NCBI RefSeq assembly: GCF_022539665.2
Contig: NC_081337.1
Location: 3,386,679 to 3,450,678 of the forward strand
DNA: 64,000 nucleotides
Origin: Daphnia carinata
Lineage: Eukaryota > Arthropoda > Branchiopoda > Diplostraca > Daphniidae
Reading direction: 5' to 3'
In this document: one piece after another, positions 48,201 to 62,400 of the stretch
Numbering within the stretch: the stretch's first letter is position 1
Layout: each line of letters opens with the position of its first letter
Made by a program: the position numbers and the translations under genes
Notes under the pieces: generated by a model
Told to the model about the DNA's origin: nothing
Databases searched by the model: none
The model's input: the letters and a program-made list of their open reading frames with translations, nothing else

Positions 48201-50988
48201 TTATATTCGACGTCAACATAAGATAGCTCTAGCCATGCATATATAATCCTTGGATCATCCAAAAATGGGAGTGACAAGTCTAGCGCTGATAGCCTCATAT
48301 ATTATTTCTTACCTTATTGGTTGAAGGAGGGGGGGGGGCGCTCTGCGGCTATTATTTCAAAAAAAAAAATTCCCATTTATCCTGTGTCGTAAAAAAAAAA
48401 AAAAAACTTGGCGACTTTCGATTGCGCGATAATCCCATTTTTGCTCCCGTAAAAATTAAAAAAAAAATGTGTTTTTGTTGTTGTTGGCCGTTTCGTTAGA
48501 ATTTTGTACGGTCGCCGCACATCGTCTCGTCGGGAGTTTGCTGCATCAACTGATGGATGGACGTGGGCTCCAAACGGGCGAATTAGAATGTACTCTTTTT
48601 GCCCTGCGTGTAACAGCCAATGGTTGTAGGCGTGTGATGAGTAAATGACGTCATACACGACGGCCATCGTCGTAATGGGAAATATTCCAAGAAGAACAAC
48701 GGCTTTTTTTCTTTTTTTTTCTTATTGTAAATTAGAATATTAAAGGAGGCCTGTTTTTTATTTAAATCTTATATCTTTGTGGGATGATGATGGACGCGTC
48801 GCCTTCATTGAGATGTTGCGTTATTCTGTTGGCTGTAGGGGCGTCGTATTTTTGTTCTACGGTTTCGGACAATGTTCGGAAGATTGATGTCACACATGCC
48901 CACATACGGCCCCTGTAGGGTTGCACACAGTTTTTCAAGCTCCCTATTTCAAAGAGAGAAAGGGAATGCATTCTTTGATGTAGGGGGATGGCCACAACAA
49001 TCTTTTTTTTTTTTTTCGATGACGCGTCCATTTGAATATTCAAATGCAATTTAACGTACACGCAGTCGTCACGTCAATGTGAATTTTTCCCGCGCCTTTC
49101 ACCGTTTCAAAAAAAAATGAAATCGACGGGTTTTTATTCGGCTCGATATGATTGGAATGTTCGCTATTCAATTTGTACAAAATATTTCAAAAAAAAAAAA
49201 ACGGTGTGACCAATTGACTATTAGAGCCTCCACCCTCCCCCTTCCCCTCTGGATGGTCTTTAAGCCGCTGGAGAATCAGGTGCTGGCGGCATGTCCAATT
49301 GCTGATGCGCCTTGAGAAATCAAAGGTTAACTACTAGTACAGCAGCCCGCACACTTCACACATCTTACAATCCCCCAACTTTTGAAAAGAAATTCCTTCC
49401 AAAAATGTTTTAGGGGAGCAGTTTTATTTTAAAAGTAGGTGTAAAAAAAATGTTTTCTCATGTCCCTTGACGTATCCCCCCTTTAAAAAAAAAAAAAAAA
49501 TGATCTTTCAAACAAAAAAAGGGACTCCGGCTCTTTCTATCTAGGCCTATCATGTACGCATCATTCACCTTTCTCTTAGTTAAAGTTGGGGGGGGGGGAG
49601 CTCAATTGTACAAGGTCCTCTATATTTAGGAGTGTATACGTGTCGATAGCTTTATAAGCTCCTGTTTATTGTTCTGATTTTCTTTTTTTTTTGTCGGCAT
49701 TTTTTTGAAGGAAATCATTTGTTTGTGAGGCCTTTTACACTTCTCCGAGGGTTGTAGGCCTATTAGAAGTCGGACATGTTTCTTTTTTTTTTTTTTTTAA
49801 ATTTGTTCCGCCATTGCTTTTTCTCTTTACCCTCCCACCTTTTTTTTTTTTTTTTCTTTCTCTTGACCACCTTTGAGATTACACCTAATTTTAAAAGGTT
49901 TCAAATTTGAAAACGTGTTTTCTTTTTCGGATATGTTGATGGGACCGGGGATCTATTGATGATCGGGGCATTCCTTCCGGTGACATTTAAAGAAACACAT
50001 TAAGATCAAACTCTCATTGAAAATGACAAGGGAATAAGAAAACCCAATGACCTGCTTCTTTGTTGCCGAACGGAAGCTCATTAATCACGTCTGCGCCTTC
50101 AATTAGCATGAGCCTGAATTTAAAAAAAAACAAAACAAAAAAACTAAGGCTCCAACAATATTCTATTGTCTGGCAACGTTGAACGATCCCAGCCTACGTG
50201 TGTAATTATGTTTCTCGATATCAACCCAAAGAAAAGTGTGCAACCTCGTCCAACTCAAAAAAATATTTTCAAAATGCCACCATAAAAAGAAAACAAATGT
50301 TTAAAAAAAAAAAAAATCAAGAGCTTGTTAACGATTTTTTTTTTTTTTAAGAAAAAGAAAACAAAATTTGTTGCCTACGGTGTAGGAGAATCCGGCGCCG
50401 GAATAATTTCCGCATTTATTTATTTATTTTTTTTGCAACGATTTATTGCGACCTTATTTGCTCTTTTCGATCGAATATTTATAAGATCCGGTTAGGTTGT
50501 TTTCTTCTCGTTTTTTTTTCGCTCAACATCGACGTCAGGTTAAATACATTTTTGGTTTTAATGATGGGCCCATTTCCACATTTGCCCGCCGGCCTTTCGA
50601 ACCTCAGCTGAGCGACCGATATATACAACGAACGAAACTGCTTATTTTTAATGAAGTCCAAAGAAACAAATAGGAGGTGATGTCACGGACGAACGCGGAT
50701 CGGACCCTCCCCTCCCCACTCCAAAAAAAAAAAAAAAAAAAAAAAATCGTTCATTTTAAACGGATGTGCGCAGCAAAGCATTAATTGGTCTTTCATTTAA
50801 TTAGGTTCATTGCGCTCGGCCCCATTCCCCCTATTTTGCATACGTTCGTGCGTGTGTAATACATTCGAAATCCCGCGAAATTTCTTCTCCTTCACCGAAG
50901 GTTGGATCCATTCACGAAACATTTCCGTTCATTTCCCCCCCCCCCCATTCTTATTTATAAATATGAAAAAAAACATATTGATGAATTC

Positions 50989-51607
50989 ATTTGCATAGAT
51001 GTGATGCGTCTTTAAAAAAAAAAGAAAATCCTTTTCTTTTTCTTGTCTGCGTGTGTTCTGTCTGGTCTTATAAGGCTCGTCTGGTGTAGTGGTTCCAGCG
51101 ATGCCATAATGACTCGGTTCCCCTGTTTTTTCCTCTTTTACCTTGAACTAACTAGGAAGCAAACGCTAATCAATGCAAATAAAAAGCCGATCTCACCAAA
51201 AGTCCTGAAAAAAAAAAAAAAATAAATTCAACGGCAAATCATTTTTTTTTTTTTTTTGGTTTAAATTTGATTTGATATTATGTCGATGGATTTCAGACAA
51301 GTTTGAGAAAACCTTGGGAGCGATGACGTGCGAGGCCCAGGATGTTCGGCGCCTCGTCGCAATCACAACTCACGACCTCGGTTTCGTGTAAAAAAACAAA
51401 ACAAACGGGAACGCGGGTGTTTTTCATTTAAATTTTATTTATTTATTCTTTGATTTCATTCATCGCTGAACCGTATCGTCATTGACCCGAGTCCATCTTC
51501 TTGTATTTGCATGCGGAGCCAAACAAACGCGTGTGTGTGTGTGTGCGCCAAATGTAGTGCACACGAAGATGAAGGATGGCACTCGCAAATGACATAATGA
51601 TTTGCAT
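50989..51607 (+). promoter_or_regulatory. Cluster of four octamer (ATTTGCAT) words
   Basis: Perfect octamers lie at 50989, 51173 (reverse), 51505 and 51600; the last runs directly into ACGTCA. Such clustering is typical of POU-factor-responsive enhancers. No functional evidence is available. Confidence 0.35.
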
Positions 51608-53525
51608 ACGTCATTTTCTGCGAACTGTGCCTGGCCCGCAAAAATTTAAAAAAAAAATGAGCGGCAACGCTGCACGTACACACGATTTAAGTATATTACC
51701 TTTTTATTTATTTATTTATTTATTTCCTTAATATTTTAAATCGGAATTCTTTCTATCCACAACCGACATTGAAAAAAAAAAAGGAATGAGATTCCTTGTT
51801 AAGGTTTTTTCTTTTTTTTTTCTTTTTTGCTTTTGATTTATCGACGCTGCGATCTCCCCCCCCCCCTCCTCCTCAAGTCTATGAACGCGTGTGTGTGTGT
51901 GTGTGGCGTATTTTTATGGGTTGTTATGGCCGTTTTGTTCGGTAGACGCCAGCTTGTCGCTCTCGCATCAGAGCCACTATGGACAGACTCGAAAAATGTC
52001 TGGCCGCCCTTGTCCCGCGTGCGCGCAAAAAAAAAAAAAAAAAAAAAAAAAAATGGACGACGTTTATATAAGAGGAAAAAGAAAAAATAAAGAAATGTTA
52101 ATAGTACCCATTATAAGTTAAAGCTTAAACATAAAAAAAAAAAATAGAAATGAACGTACCTTTTTTGAAAATATTTTTTAGGACTTTGAAGTTGATAGCC
52201 CCACCCTAGCGCAGTGTGTAACGAGGACAATATAAGGGGTCGGGAGTTAGATGAGATGAGCAGACATGAGAACCTTATTTTTTTTTTTTTTTTTTTTTGG
52301 ACTGGGACAGCCAAAAAAGAAAATTCGACGGCGACACAGACGACAGGATAGCGCAGACATGACGCCTGTGTATATACAGACGCCCGGTGTAGGCGCCAAA
52401 CGACTGACGGCGACAACGCAAATCCCGCGGCTTGTCCCCTCCCCGCTCGTAAAATAAACGCGGGATCAATTTCTTTTGTTTGTATTATTTTTTTTTTTTT
52501 TTTTTTTCGAAATCTTATATCTCGGGTTTTTTTTTTTTTTTTAAATTGAATTGAATTTGAAGAAATAAAGAAGGAATATTTGTTTTGTGGCGTCCTATAT
52601 ATATATATTTTTTTTGTTCGTTCGGATGTCGTTTTTATCAGGGAAAACGATGTTGTAGGTCACGAGAGGAAGGGTCCAAAAACTGGCGCCAAAAAAACAT
52701 GAAATTTGAACTCGATTCAATTTATTTTTTATATTTTTTGAAATAAAAAAAAAAGACAATAAGAACTAATCTACGTGCCATCGCGTCTATCTCTCTCTCG
52801 TGTCTAACTTTAACACTAACACACAAAATAATATGTCAACTGATTATGCGACAACATGTTTCAAAAAACTGTCTCTATTCTCCCCCCCGTCCTGTCTGGA
52901 ACTGTCCCTAATTTGCGTTTATCCCTTAAACGCGTGAAAAAGAAAGTCCACCTGCATTTTTGTTTTTTTTGTTTTCACCTCCCCCCTCCGCCTAATACCC
53001 GACATGATAAAAACAACATTGTCAGTTCGAAGGCTTATAGCGATACGCTCTTTTTTTTTTTATTATCCATGTTCGATTGATAGGATTTAAGGAACATACG
53101 ATGTAGGCCGGACTGATAAAGCCGAGAACGCGTTGGCCGGTCACACATAGTCCGCATTTAATTCCTAGGATTATTGCCTTTAAAACTCTGCATAAATAGA
53201 ATCATAAAAAATTACAAATCTTGTTTTGTTTTGTTTTTCTTTAGTGCAATGAAAGTTTGAAACGTGTCCCTCCATCTTTTGAAAGGATCTTTTGTCCAGT
53301 ACACGGAATATATTTGAATAAAAAAGAACATTCGAAATCGATCGAGAGTTAAAACAAAAAGAAAAGGCCTATTTGATCCTCTTGTTGTTGGTACGTTTCA
53401 AGAGAAAAGAGGAGAAACTAACAAGCCGACGGGATCGATTCGCCATTAGGCTCAATGCGCTATACGTACCCCGGAGAAGTAAGAACCCAAATATTTGCAT
53501 AATAGACGTATAGAAAACTCTTTTT

Positions 53526-53530
<5 letters not shown>

Positions 53531-53562
<32 letters not shown>
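53531..53562 (+). repeat. (CT)16 microsatellite
   Basis: Perfect CT dinucleotide repeat after a T run. Similar GA/CT tracts lie near 59380-59406, 60488-60500, 60747-60760 and 61470-61489. Confidence 0.9.
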
Positions 53563-53565
<3 letters not shown>

Positions 53566-53881
53566 GGTTTAACATTGAAAGTAAAATGAGACACGAATAC
53601 ATTACGAGTTGATCCAATTGCGATCCTTGGTCCCGTCTTCAAAATCCAATTTTTGTTTTCTTCTCTTCTTCTACAACCTACAAAGGCCAAATTGAATTCC
53701 CTTTTCTTTTTCAAAACAAAACAGAAATCAATACGAAAAAAAATAAAATAAAATGACAAAACAAATTTAAAATGAAATTATCCTTTTTTTTTTTTTCAAG
53801 AGACTCAACAACAAATCAAATGTGTGCCAAGGGCGTTTACATCGTCCGGTCTCACGATCCCGTTCGTGAAAATGTTCGTTT

Positions 53882-53883
<2 letters not shown>

Positions 53884-53916
<33 letters not shown>
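53884..53916 (+). repeat. Poly(C) tract of 33 bases
   Basis: This is an uninterrupted C run, poly(G) on the other strand. Shorter C or G runs recur through the homopolymer-rich region. Confidence 0.9.
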
Positions 53917-53917
<1 letters not shown>

Positions 53918-56900
53918 TGTATGTGCCACCGCTCCGGTCGTTTGCACATCTGGGACCCTGTTGGAAAAAAACAAAACAAAACAAATGTGAGTAGCATCAT
54001 CATCGAAATGCGAAGGCGTCCGATAACAAAGAAAAAAAAAATCAAATCATTAAAACACCACAAACGGGGGCCCATCTTCTTTTTTTTTCTAGCGGTGCCC
54101 TCTATCTTTCGTGCTCGTTTTGCATGGCGCTAAAACGTGTGAGAGAACCAAAGTCCATCCGACACAACCGTGTTAAAGTTCATCGATCCGGCCAGTTTCA
54201 AATTGATGGACGGCCAACGTCTCGGACTTCAACATTTCAGCGTGGAAAGGCCTTTGCAATCACCTCCCCCCGCCCTTTGATTTACGTGTTCGCAACGTGC
54301 GGACTGCGTTCGAATCAACACCAAATTGGCGGGTAAAAAAAAAAAAAAAAAAAAAAAAATCAATACAAATTCAAAAACGAATTCGTTCGCTTTTCTCACC
54401 AAGGAATTCGATCCTTGGCGATACGAAGAAACCGAAAAATTTAAAAAAAAAAAGAAAAATAAATTTTGAGCAGAAATGAAAAGAAATGAGGTGAAATTCT
54501 TCGGCTCAGATTTCCTCCATTGTTTTCATTCGCTTTTTATTTTATTTTTCTATTTCCGACACACACACACACACACCTGGAGTGGTGAAGTCGTCAAGGG
54601 AAATGTGTTTTCGGTTCCACAAACGACATCAAAACAAAAAAAAAAAAAAAGAAAGAAGAATCGTCTCTTTTCTGCCTTCTCATTGGTCGTTGCAGACCAC
54701 CTGCAAAACGTTAAGTGGGATGGGGGATGTCTTTGAAAAAAAAAAGGCTTTTCTTATAATTTTCCCCTCCCCCTTTTTTTTTTTTACTCTTTTACCGGTA
54801 GAACGTCCCGTGAGATGACATGATCCATAATGTGATCACATTTTTTTTTTTTTTTATTTTATCTCTCGTCATCTTGTTCAGGTGTGTGTGTGTGCGGTGA
54901 AACAGAGGTGTTGGGGTGTGGTGTGTGTCAAAGAAAAAAAAATAAAAGGTCAAAGAAAAAAGAAAACATGTCTACACACGATTTCATGCGGAGGCGGTGT
55001 TAGAAGAAGATTTGATTCGTTTGTCATTTGTTTTGTTTAAAAAGAAAACATGTAGCGCGAAATGTTCAAAAAGCGCGCCAAATTCAAAACAAAAAGAACT
55101 CACCTGCCTATTTTCAAATACAAAAATAATAATAATAATAAAAAGAATGACGTCATGGCTCAGCTTCGAAAACCCGATCGTTTGGCCCATCCTTTTCGTG
55201 AGTTTCGTGTGCCAAAAAAAAAAAAAAAACAACAAAAAAACACGAATTTTTTTTTTTTTAATACAGGGCGCCATCAATAGAAGACACACGGAGAGAGATT
55301 TCGGGGCCAGCAGCAGCAGCAACACACACAGACACACACACAGCTTTTTTTTTTTTTTTTTTTGATCTATCTAGTGTGTGTGTGTGTGTGTGTGTGGATG
55401 CCGGTGGGTGGTATCGGAGGAGCAGCCCTGTGTGTGCCAAACCAAAAAGGCAGGAGGTTTGGTAAGCAAGAGAGGGAGGCTAGAGGGAGGAGAAGAGGAG
55501 GGCGCTCCAACCACCACATCTGGCCGCTCGCCCGAGTCGAGGCGCAGTCGTGATTCAACTCTCGAACGCGCTACAAGTACCCCCGTTTTTTTTCATTCTA
55601 TCCTCTGTCTGTTTCTCTCTCTCTCTTTTGTAAGTCCCCCCTCCTCCCATCTTTTTTTTTTTTAATTCCTTTGAAAATTAAGAAAAGAAAAAATTCAGTT
55701 TTCTCGAAAAAGACACACAATTGTTTTTTTCTGGGCAATTAACGCGGTTAATCGAAGGAAGAAACAAGTGCGTGATTGTGTGTTAGTGTGTGTGTGTGTG
55801 CGTTACTCGGAAAAAACAAACAAACAATTGATGGTGAAATCAAAGTGAATTTTAAAAAAAAAGTGCCGACAAAATTTTTGCTGCCGCCCTTCACCTGTGC
55901 ACATTTGCATTGACGCCATTTTTAATTTTGTTTTTTTTTTCTCCTTGCTCGAAATCAAAAGGATTGATTTGAGAATCATCCTTGTGCGTCTGTGTCTCTA
56001 CTGCTTCATTATCGGTAAGTTTTGAATAATTTTCTCGCTCTTTTTTTCTTTTAATCTCTAAAAACCACGTCCTTGAATTAGTCAAATTTATTCAAAGTTT
56101 AGAAAAATGTTTGTCTTTTGTTTTTTTCCCCCCAAATCGAGGAAATTATGTTAATCTTCAAATAGTGGAGGATAGGTGAGAAAAAAAACATTTGCACATT
56201 CAGAACAGCAAAAAAAAAAAAAAAAAAAAGAACCGGGGGCAGGGAGAGAATATTCTCTGCCCAGTTCGGAGGAGGAGGGGGCCACACACACACATCAAAA
56301 AAAAAAAAAAAGAAAGAGAGATCTACATCTCATGACCGATGCGGCTCACGTGCGATATACTTATAGACTTACACAGGGGCCTGTTATGAGAGAAAGAGAA
56401 CCTTTTATTTTTCTCTCCCTGCCTCTTATTTTTGAAAAATTCTTGAAAGGAAGAGAAACACACAAAAAAAAAAAACCCGAAATCAAAAAAAAAAAAAGAA
56501 AAACAAATTTCGAAATGAAAAAAACATGTGTAAGGTGGCGCCTCGAGTCCTTATCGGGGATCCCAGGGACGTGCATCTCTTTTCAGATGACATGAAAATG
56601 TAACACAAACAAGAGTAAAACAATTTAAAAGAATTTGTTTTTTTTTTCTTTTGAAATCATTTAATCTTTGATCGGTATTTTATTTTATTTTTCAAACGTG
56701 TCGCTAAAAAAAAAAAAAAAAGTGGGACAATGTCCGCGTTATGTGCGTATGTCTCGAATGATTTTTGAATTGTTATTGCTGATTAAAAACAAAAACGGCA
56801 GTCAGCGCATCCCATTCGATTCACGTTTGTTTTCAATGGCTTTTTTTTTTTTCTAAATTGTTTTTCTTAATTGTTTTAGGAAAACGAAAAAACAAACTCT

Positions 56901-57303
56901 GAAGCGGAAAGCGTAAAATAATTCCATCATTCAACCGACCGGAAAGAAATGCGGTCTGAAGCGGCCGTGACAGACCTGCTATTTACTGGCTCGTTGTCAT
57001 CGTTAAACTCGTCGGCCATTGACAACAGTTGATCCCGTCTCACTGTCCGTCTTTAATTTAAAAAAACGAAAACAAAAAAAACATTTTTTTTTTTTAAAGT
57101 GAAAGTGATTGAAAAATTGAATCGGCAAAAGTGCGACGTGTGATTGGTGAAAGTGAAAACGATTTTTGAAAATCTTTTTTTCGCGCCCTTTTGTTTTATT
57201 CAAATTTCACCTAGCGGTGAAAACGAAATCAGTTTGAAAAAAAAAAAAAAAAAAAGGCTGAGCTCGTCGTCCCACTCGAGGAAAAAAGAAAACGTGAATC
57301 ACA

Positions 57304-57469
57304 ATGGCGTCGCCGAGATACGTGCCCGTTGCATTATTGGCCGTCTTGATCATGTCGGCTGTTGCGCTGGCCCAGGCAACGGGTCCATCGAAGGGAAATC
57401 AGCGCAACAGCAAATTGAAACCGCCGCCCATCATCTCGGAGGAGACGTCCAACAAGAATCGCCGCACAT
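57304..57469 (+). CDS. First coding exon of a secreted or membrane protein, continues beyond the window
   Basis: ATG in AATCACAATGG context opens a signal peptide (MASPRYVPVALLAVLIMSA, probably cut after VALAQ or nearby). A basic, Pro-rich, low-complexity stretch follows, with K-P-P-P-I and a Lys-Asn-Arg-Arg basic site. The exon ends in ACATCCG before gtcagt. Codon use and GC content differ sharply from the surrounding homopolymer-rich DNA, which supports real coding sequence. No domain is reached, so the protein cannot be named. A long first intron after a signal-peptide exon is typical of large extracellular, adhesion or signalling genes. Confidence 0.6.
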
Positions 57470-57882
57470 CCGGTCAGTTTTGCCATTTCATTTTCGTGAA
57501 TTTTAACAAACCCCGTTGATGAACGCACACCTGCGCAATAATAAGACGTCCGTTCTATTGTTACCTCTATTGATTTGAAGTTTCGTGGGCGAAGGGGGGG
57601 GGAGCACCGCCGCATGCAAATTTAGCTATTTGCACATTTCATTTGTTTGTTTGTTTGTTTGTTTTCAAACAAAAACAAATCGTTCGATATCTAAATCCCA
57701 AACTGTAGAAACGGACGAACGCAAACTGTAGACGCTCGGGTCGGGACGGGACTCACGATCCGGTGTGTGTGTAACGTCGGACCTAATATAGGCAAAACAA
57801 AAAAATAAACTCTATATGCATATAGACAACAACGAGCAGATTCCCCCCCGCAGCCATTACAGCTGTACAACAATCCGGTTTT

Positions 57883-57916
<34 letters not shown>

Positions 57917-59374
57917 CTTGATGTTCTTTTTATTTTGAATCATACGGCAGCGATGCACGAAGAAAAAACTTTTTTTTTTTTTTTTTTTTTCGTTTGCTAT
58001 TTTTACATCGTGCATGGGTTTCGGCAACCCGATGTTTGGTACGGCGGGTTGACATTTGTCTTTGGATGGATTTGCAAAACCATCGTGTCCCTTTTGCCCG
58101 AGTTGTAATTTGCTCTGCGATGCGATGTCATCATGGCGATGCCAACTGACACGAACGCTGCAATCTTTTGAACAAGTTAAAAACTGGCAACGTCTTGTTT
58201 GTTTTTTTTCGTGTCACATAATTCAACTGGATGTGAAAGAAAAGCAACTCGTTTTGCGAGAAGAAGGAAATCAAAAGGACAACTGGAACATCCGATCGAT
58301 GGCCGAGATTTAAAACATTAACAATCGCCGCACTGAATTAAAAACGAATCAAAGTTCAATCAAGTTAGGACCGTTTCAATAACGGACTTTTTCTTTTCTT
58401 TTGTCGTGAAAATGGATCGCATCCATCACATTGTTTGTATTTACAGTTCCAACTGCCAATTGCGCGTTCGATGTTGTTTTTTTTTGTTTTGTTTTGACAT
58501 TAACACGTCTGCCCCCCCCCCCCCTCCATAAAAAAAAAAAAGAAAATGTTTGTAATCGATTAGATGGGCAAAAAAAAAAAAAAACTTGACAGAAAGCAGC
58601 GGGCAGTCGGAGGGGATTTAGAGCTTTAGCCGCAATCATTCAATTTTTGGCGCTTCAAGTTCGGTGCGCTTTTAAATCATTTCAACGGTGATCGCGTTTT
58701 CTCTTTGTCTTATTCTCTTTTTTTTTTTTTTTTTGCAAATGATGGAACGTTTGAAAGAAAAAAAAAACAGTTGACGTGAGCGAAAAACAAAACATTGTTC
58801 ACATATTTTCGGTTCTTATTTTGCATAAGGATTTGATATTTCGTTAGCAGATGTAACACACACAAAAAAACAAACGTTTTGACATCACCTGGATTCTTTC
58901 AAAATGAATTTCCATTGAAATTCAAAAAAAAAAAAAAGACTTTGATCTTTTTCAAAATATTCTTTGGTAGATCCGGATGATTAGGGGGGGGGCGGGTTTA
59001 AACTTCTTACGTTATTTGATTTTTTATTTTCTTATTGCGCCGAGTTTGTTTAACGTTGCGCAAAAGGAGCTCGTTTTCCATAATGGACTTGTTATTGACT
59101 TTGGCCCGTCTCAGGCTCAACTGTCTTCAACCCCCCCCCCCCCTTCGCCGAAACACAAGAACACACACACACACACACAAACGTTGAGGACTTATTGATT
59201 TCGTGAGTTTGGGAAGTGCACGCAGTCCGGCATCGTTGCCTCCCGTAAGAGAAAAAAATATATAAATGCGGTCCAGCAACACTGATGCATTTTTTTTTTC
59301 TTTCTTCTTCTCTTTTTTATTCCTATTCGAATGCATTCAATATGGCATTGAAGAGGAAGTGGGCCAGCAGCAGC

Positions 59375-59406
<32 letters not shown>

Positions 59407-62400
59407 AGGGAGGGGAATGATAGGAGTGGGGGAAACCCACCGCACTGGAAAAAAGAAAAAGAAAAAAAAAAAAAATATGGAAGAAAGGAAAGGAGCGGGA
59501 GTTGTAACAGAAGAAACGGACGGGCTAACGGCCAGTGTCTTCAGCAGTAGCGCAGTGGCTCGTGATGGCCGCAGGCGGTACAGGCACCGTTTCACCCGTT
59601 TCGGGTCGCAATTTTTTTTCTTTCTGTTGTGTGTGTGTGTGTGTGTGTGTTGTATTTATTTCAATTTTTAACTGATGTAATTTTTTTTTAAATGCGTACG
59701 TTTCTACCGTCAGCTTCGATGTTTAGTGAGGAAAAAAATAAAAACAAAGGCAACTTTTGTTTTCACGCGGCCGTTCCACAATTGACGCGCCGACTGCCAT
59801 TCTACGATGATGCGGACATATCTCGCACTTGAATATTTTTTTGAAGTGCAACACCCAGGGAGTGCAAGGGAAGAAAAAAAAAATTATTTTTTTTATTTTA
59901 ATATTGGGAAGAGAAAATCGTGTGGAATCGGCCCCCGTGTGTGGCGCTCTGCCAATAAAACTAGACGCCAACAAGAACAACATCCCGCGGGGGGTCATAG
60001 CGAATGATCGCGTCATCATTCGCATCAAAAAAAATAAAAAAAAAATATATATATATTTTTTTTTTTTTAAAGAAAAGAAAGGAAGGGAATAATAATTCTG
60101 GTATCACGAAACACATGGAATATGTCTGGGATTTTTTTTTTTAAAGATGGAAATAAATCAATGCAATAATAACGTGCGATACTTTCTTTCAAACAAGCGC
60201 CAAATTCAAAAAAAGAAAAATGTTTGATTTTTATGGGAGGGCAGGAGCCAGTCAGCCGAGACATGTGGAAGAGATATAACAAGAAAGAAAAAAAAAAAAG
60301 AAAAAGAGGATGAATGAGACACTTGATTATGTCTGCCGTCTCATTTTTATACATTTTTTTTTTTTATTTATTTATTTCAAAACTTATCTCATTTGATAGC
60401 CTCACACAAAAAAAGCTGATCGCTCGCGCGCGTTTCTTTTCTTGGACGACGTCGGGGGGGTCATTAGACAACAGATGTTTGTGCCTCTCTCTCTCTCTCT
60501 TTCATGTCAATCGTCTTCTTTTTCAAAATGTAGACCTTCCGCTTTTTTTTTTTAAATGCGCACATTTTTTTTTTTTTTTTTCTGGAGGGACTGCGGAGGG
60601 AAATTCGAAATCATCATCATTTTTTTTTTTCTATAACAAGGATGAAATTTCGTTTGATTTTTTTTTTTTTTTTTTTTTCCCGTTTGTTTAGTTTGTGTGG
60701 GTTCAAGTGACGTCTCTCCAGTCCCGTTTGGACGCCAATATCTTTTCTCTCTCTCTCTCTCGCTCGCTCTTTTCCTATAAGGAAATATGTTAATAGCTTA
60801 CACACACCAGGCGACACAGTGCTAGCAGCCCGTTGGGTCTTTTTTTTTTTTTTTTCTGTGTGTGTATCAATGTGGAAAGTGGGTAGAGACAGAGAAAAGA
60901 GGTTTCCTCTCTCTCTTTCTCTTCTTCTAACTGTTTAAGAATCAAAATTCTTCCGAGACAAGTTCAGCACCGTTTCGGACCAATGCCAAGAAAACGTTTC
61001 TTTTCTTTAAAAAGAAAAAAAAAAAAAAAGCCTTACATTGAAGAGTGCATACGAAAAGATGCTCTTTTATATATTTCATTTCATTTTTTTTTTTTTAAAT
61101 AAATAAATAAATTCTTTTTTTTTTTTTTTTTTTTTTTTTACCTCCTGAAGGCCCTGTGTTCAAAAGCGGCCGGTCGGGTTATTGAGTGGCAAATAAAATA
61201 AAATGTTTTATTTTTTTTATTTCGTGGTTAGATCCACGAGTTTGTTAAAAGTACAATAGCCTGTGAAATGATTAAATTTGATTTTTTTTTTTTTTCTGTG
61301 TTATTCGCTTTTCATTCAAATTTTTTTTTTGAATTGCCCGCGCGTGCCGCAACCAATCATCACGACTCTTTTCAAACAATCAAAAAAAAAAGAAAGAAGG
61401 TGGGGAGGGATCGATGGCGAAAGCCCCGTCGGGATGCGTATGATGCGGGCCGCGTGAGTTCAATGGGTAGAGAGAGAGAGAGAGAGAGAAAAAAAAATAA
61501 TTCACGCATACATTTTTGCTCGTTTATTTTGAATAATGTTCTTTCTTTTTTCTTTCGTGGACCCAACCCAAAGCCACTTGATTATCAACTTCAAGTGGCT
61601 TTTCTCAGGGTATCTAGTTATTCATTTTTTTTTTCTTTCTTTCTTTTACACACAGACACACACACACATAAGGGTCTGCCATAATTTAGTAAATATTTAT
61701 TTATTTATCTACGGAACGGGACGATGGGGAGTGTGAGAGGCAAGGTGGCATCCGCGCAAACAGACCATTTGGCGAAGTCGGCGGGCCGGAAAAAAAAAAC
61801 AAAACAAAAACAAAACAAAAAGATGAATGATGATGTTGGAATTAGCATTTTTTTAAATCATATATATATATATTTTTCTTTTTGCATCAAGATTAATTGG
61901 GCGGGTTTTAGTTTATTTCCTTGTTATTTTTCTTATTTTCACGGTCAATAGATTGCCACGCTTGGCGAAATTTTTTTTTTTTTTTTGGCCAGCAAAAAGA
62001 AAACAGTGAATTGCTGGAACAAAAGAATGGGACATGAGGCATGACGCAATGGGGCGCCGGCGACGTCGTTTGTTGCATTTTGATTGCTCTGAAAAATAAA
62101 AAGATATTTCGTCTGCTGAGTGTGTGTGTGTGTGTGTGTGTGGTCTGTGCCGTTGATGTTCTTTTTATCAATGGGTCATCTCTTTTCTTTTTTTTTTTTT
62201 TTTTTTACATTTGCAATGTCGCCATCTTTTTTTTTTTTTTTTCAAGTTGAAAAGCAAACAAGAAAAATTTCAGTTGAAATGCAAAGTTCTTCGTCGGATC
62301 TTTTCGTTTCAAACATTTCGATCGTAAAAGAAAAACGATGTGGGGGATTTTGCAAGAAAATGGACGAAATCGAATGCGCAAAAAAAAAAAAAAAATGAAT

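Larger units (their letters stand above)
38582..57303. other. 18.7 kb of homopolymer-rich noncoding sequence
   Basis: Directly after the aminotransferase 3' end the sequence fills with poly(T) and poly(A) runs of 10-25 bases, long G or C runs and dinucleotide repeats. Many six-frame translations here are just Lys, Phe or Gly runs. I find no exon with a domain, a signal peptide or paired splice support. It probably holds the upstream regulatory region and untranslated leader exons of the gene starting at 57304. Complex, non-repetitive islands between the runs (for example 48160-48300, 50990-51620, 55500-55580, 56880-57060) are the best places to look for enhancers or leaders. Confidence 0.6.

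Noticed and set aside
54124-54336. Basic 70-residue frame
   Set aside because: It stands alone in homopolymer-rich DNA, with no signal peptide, domain or splice support.
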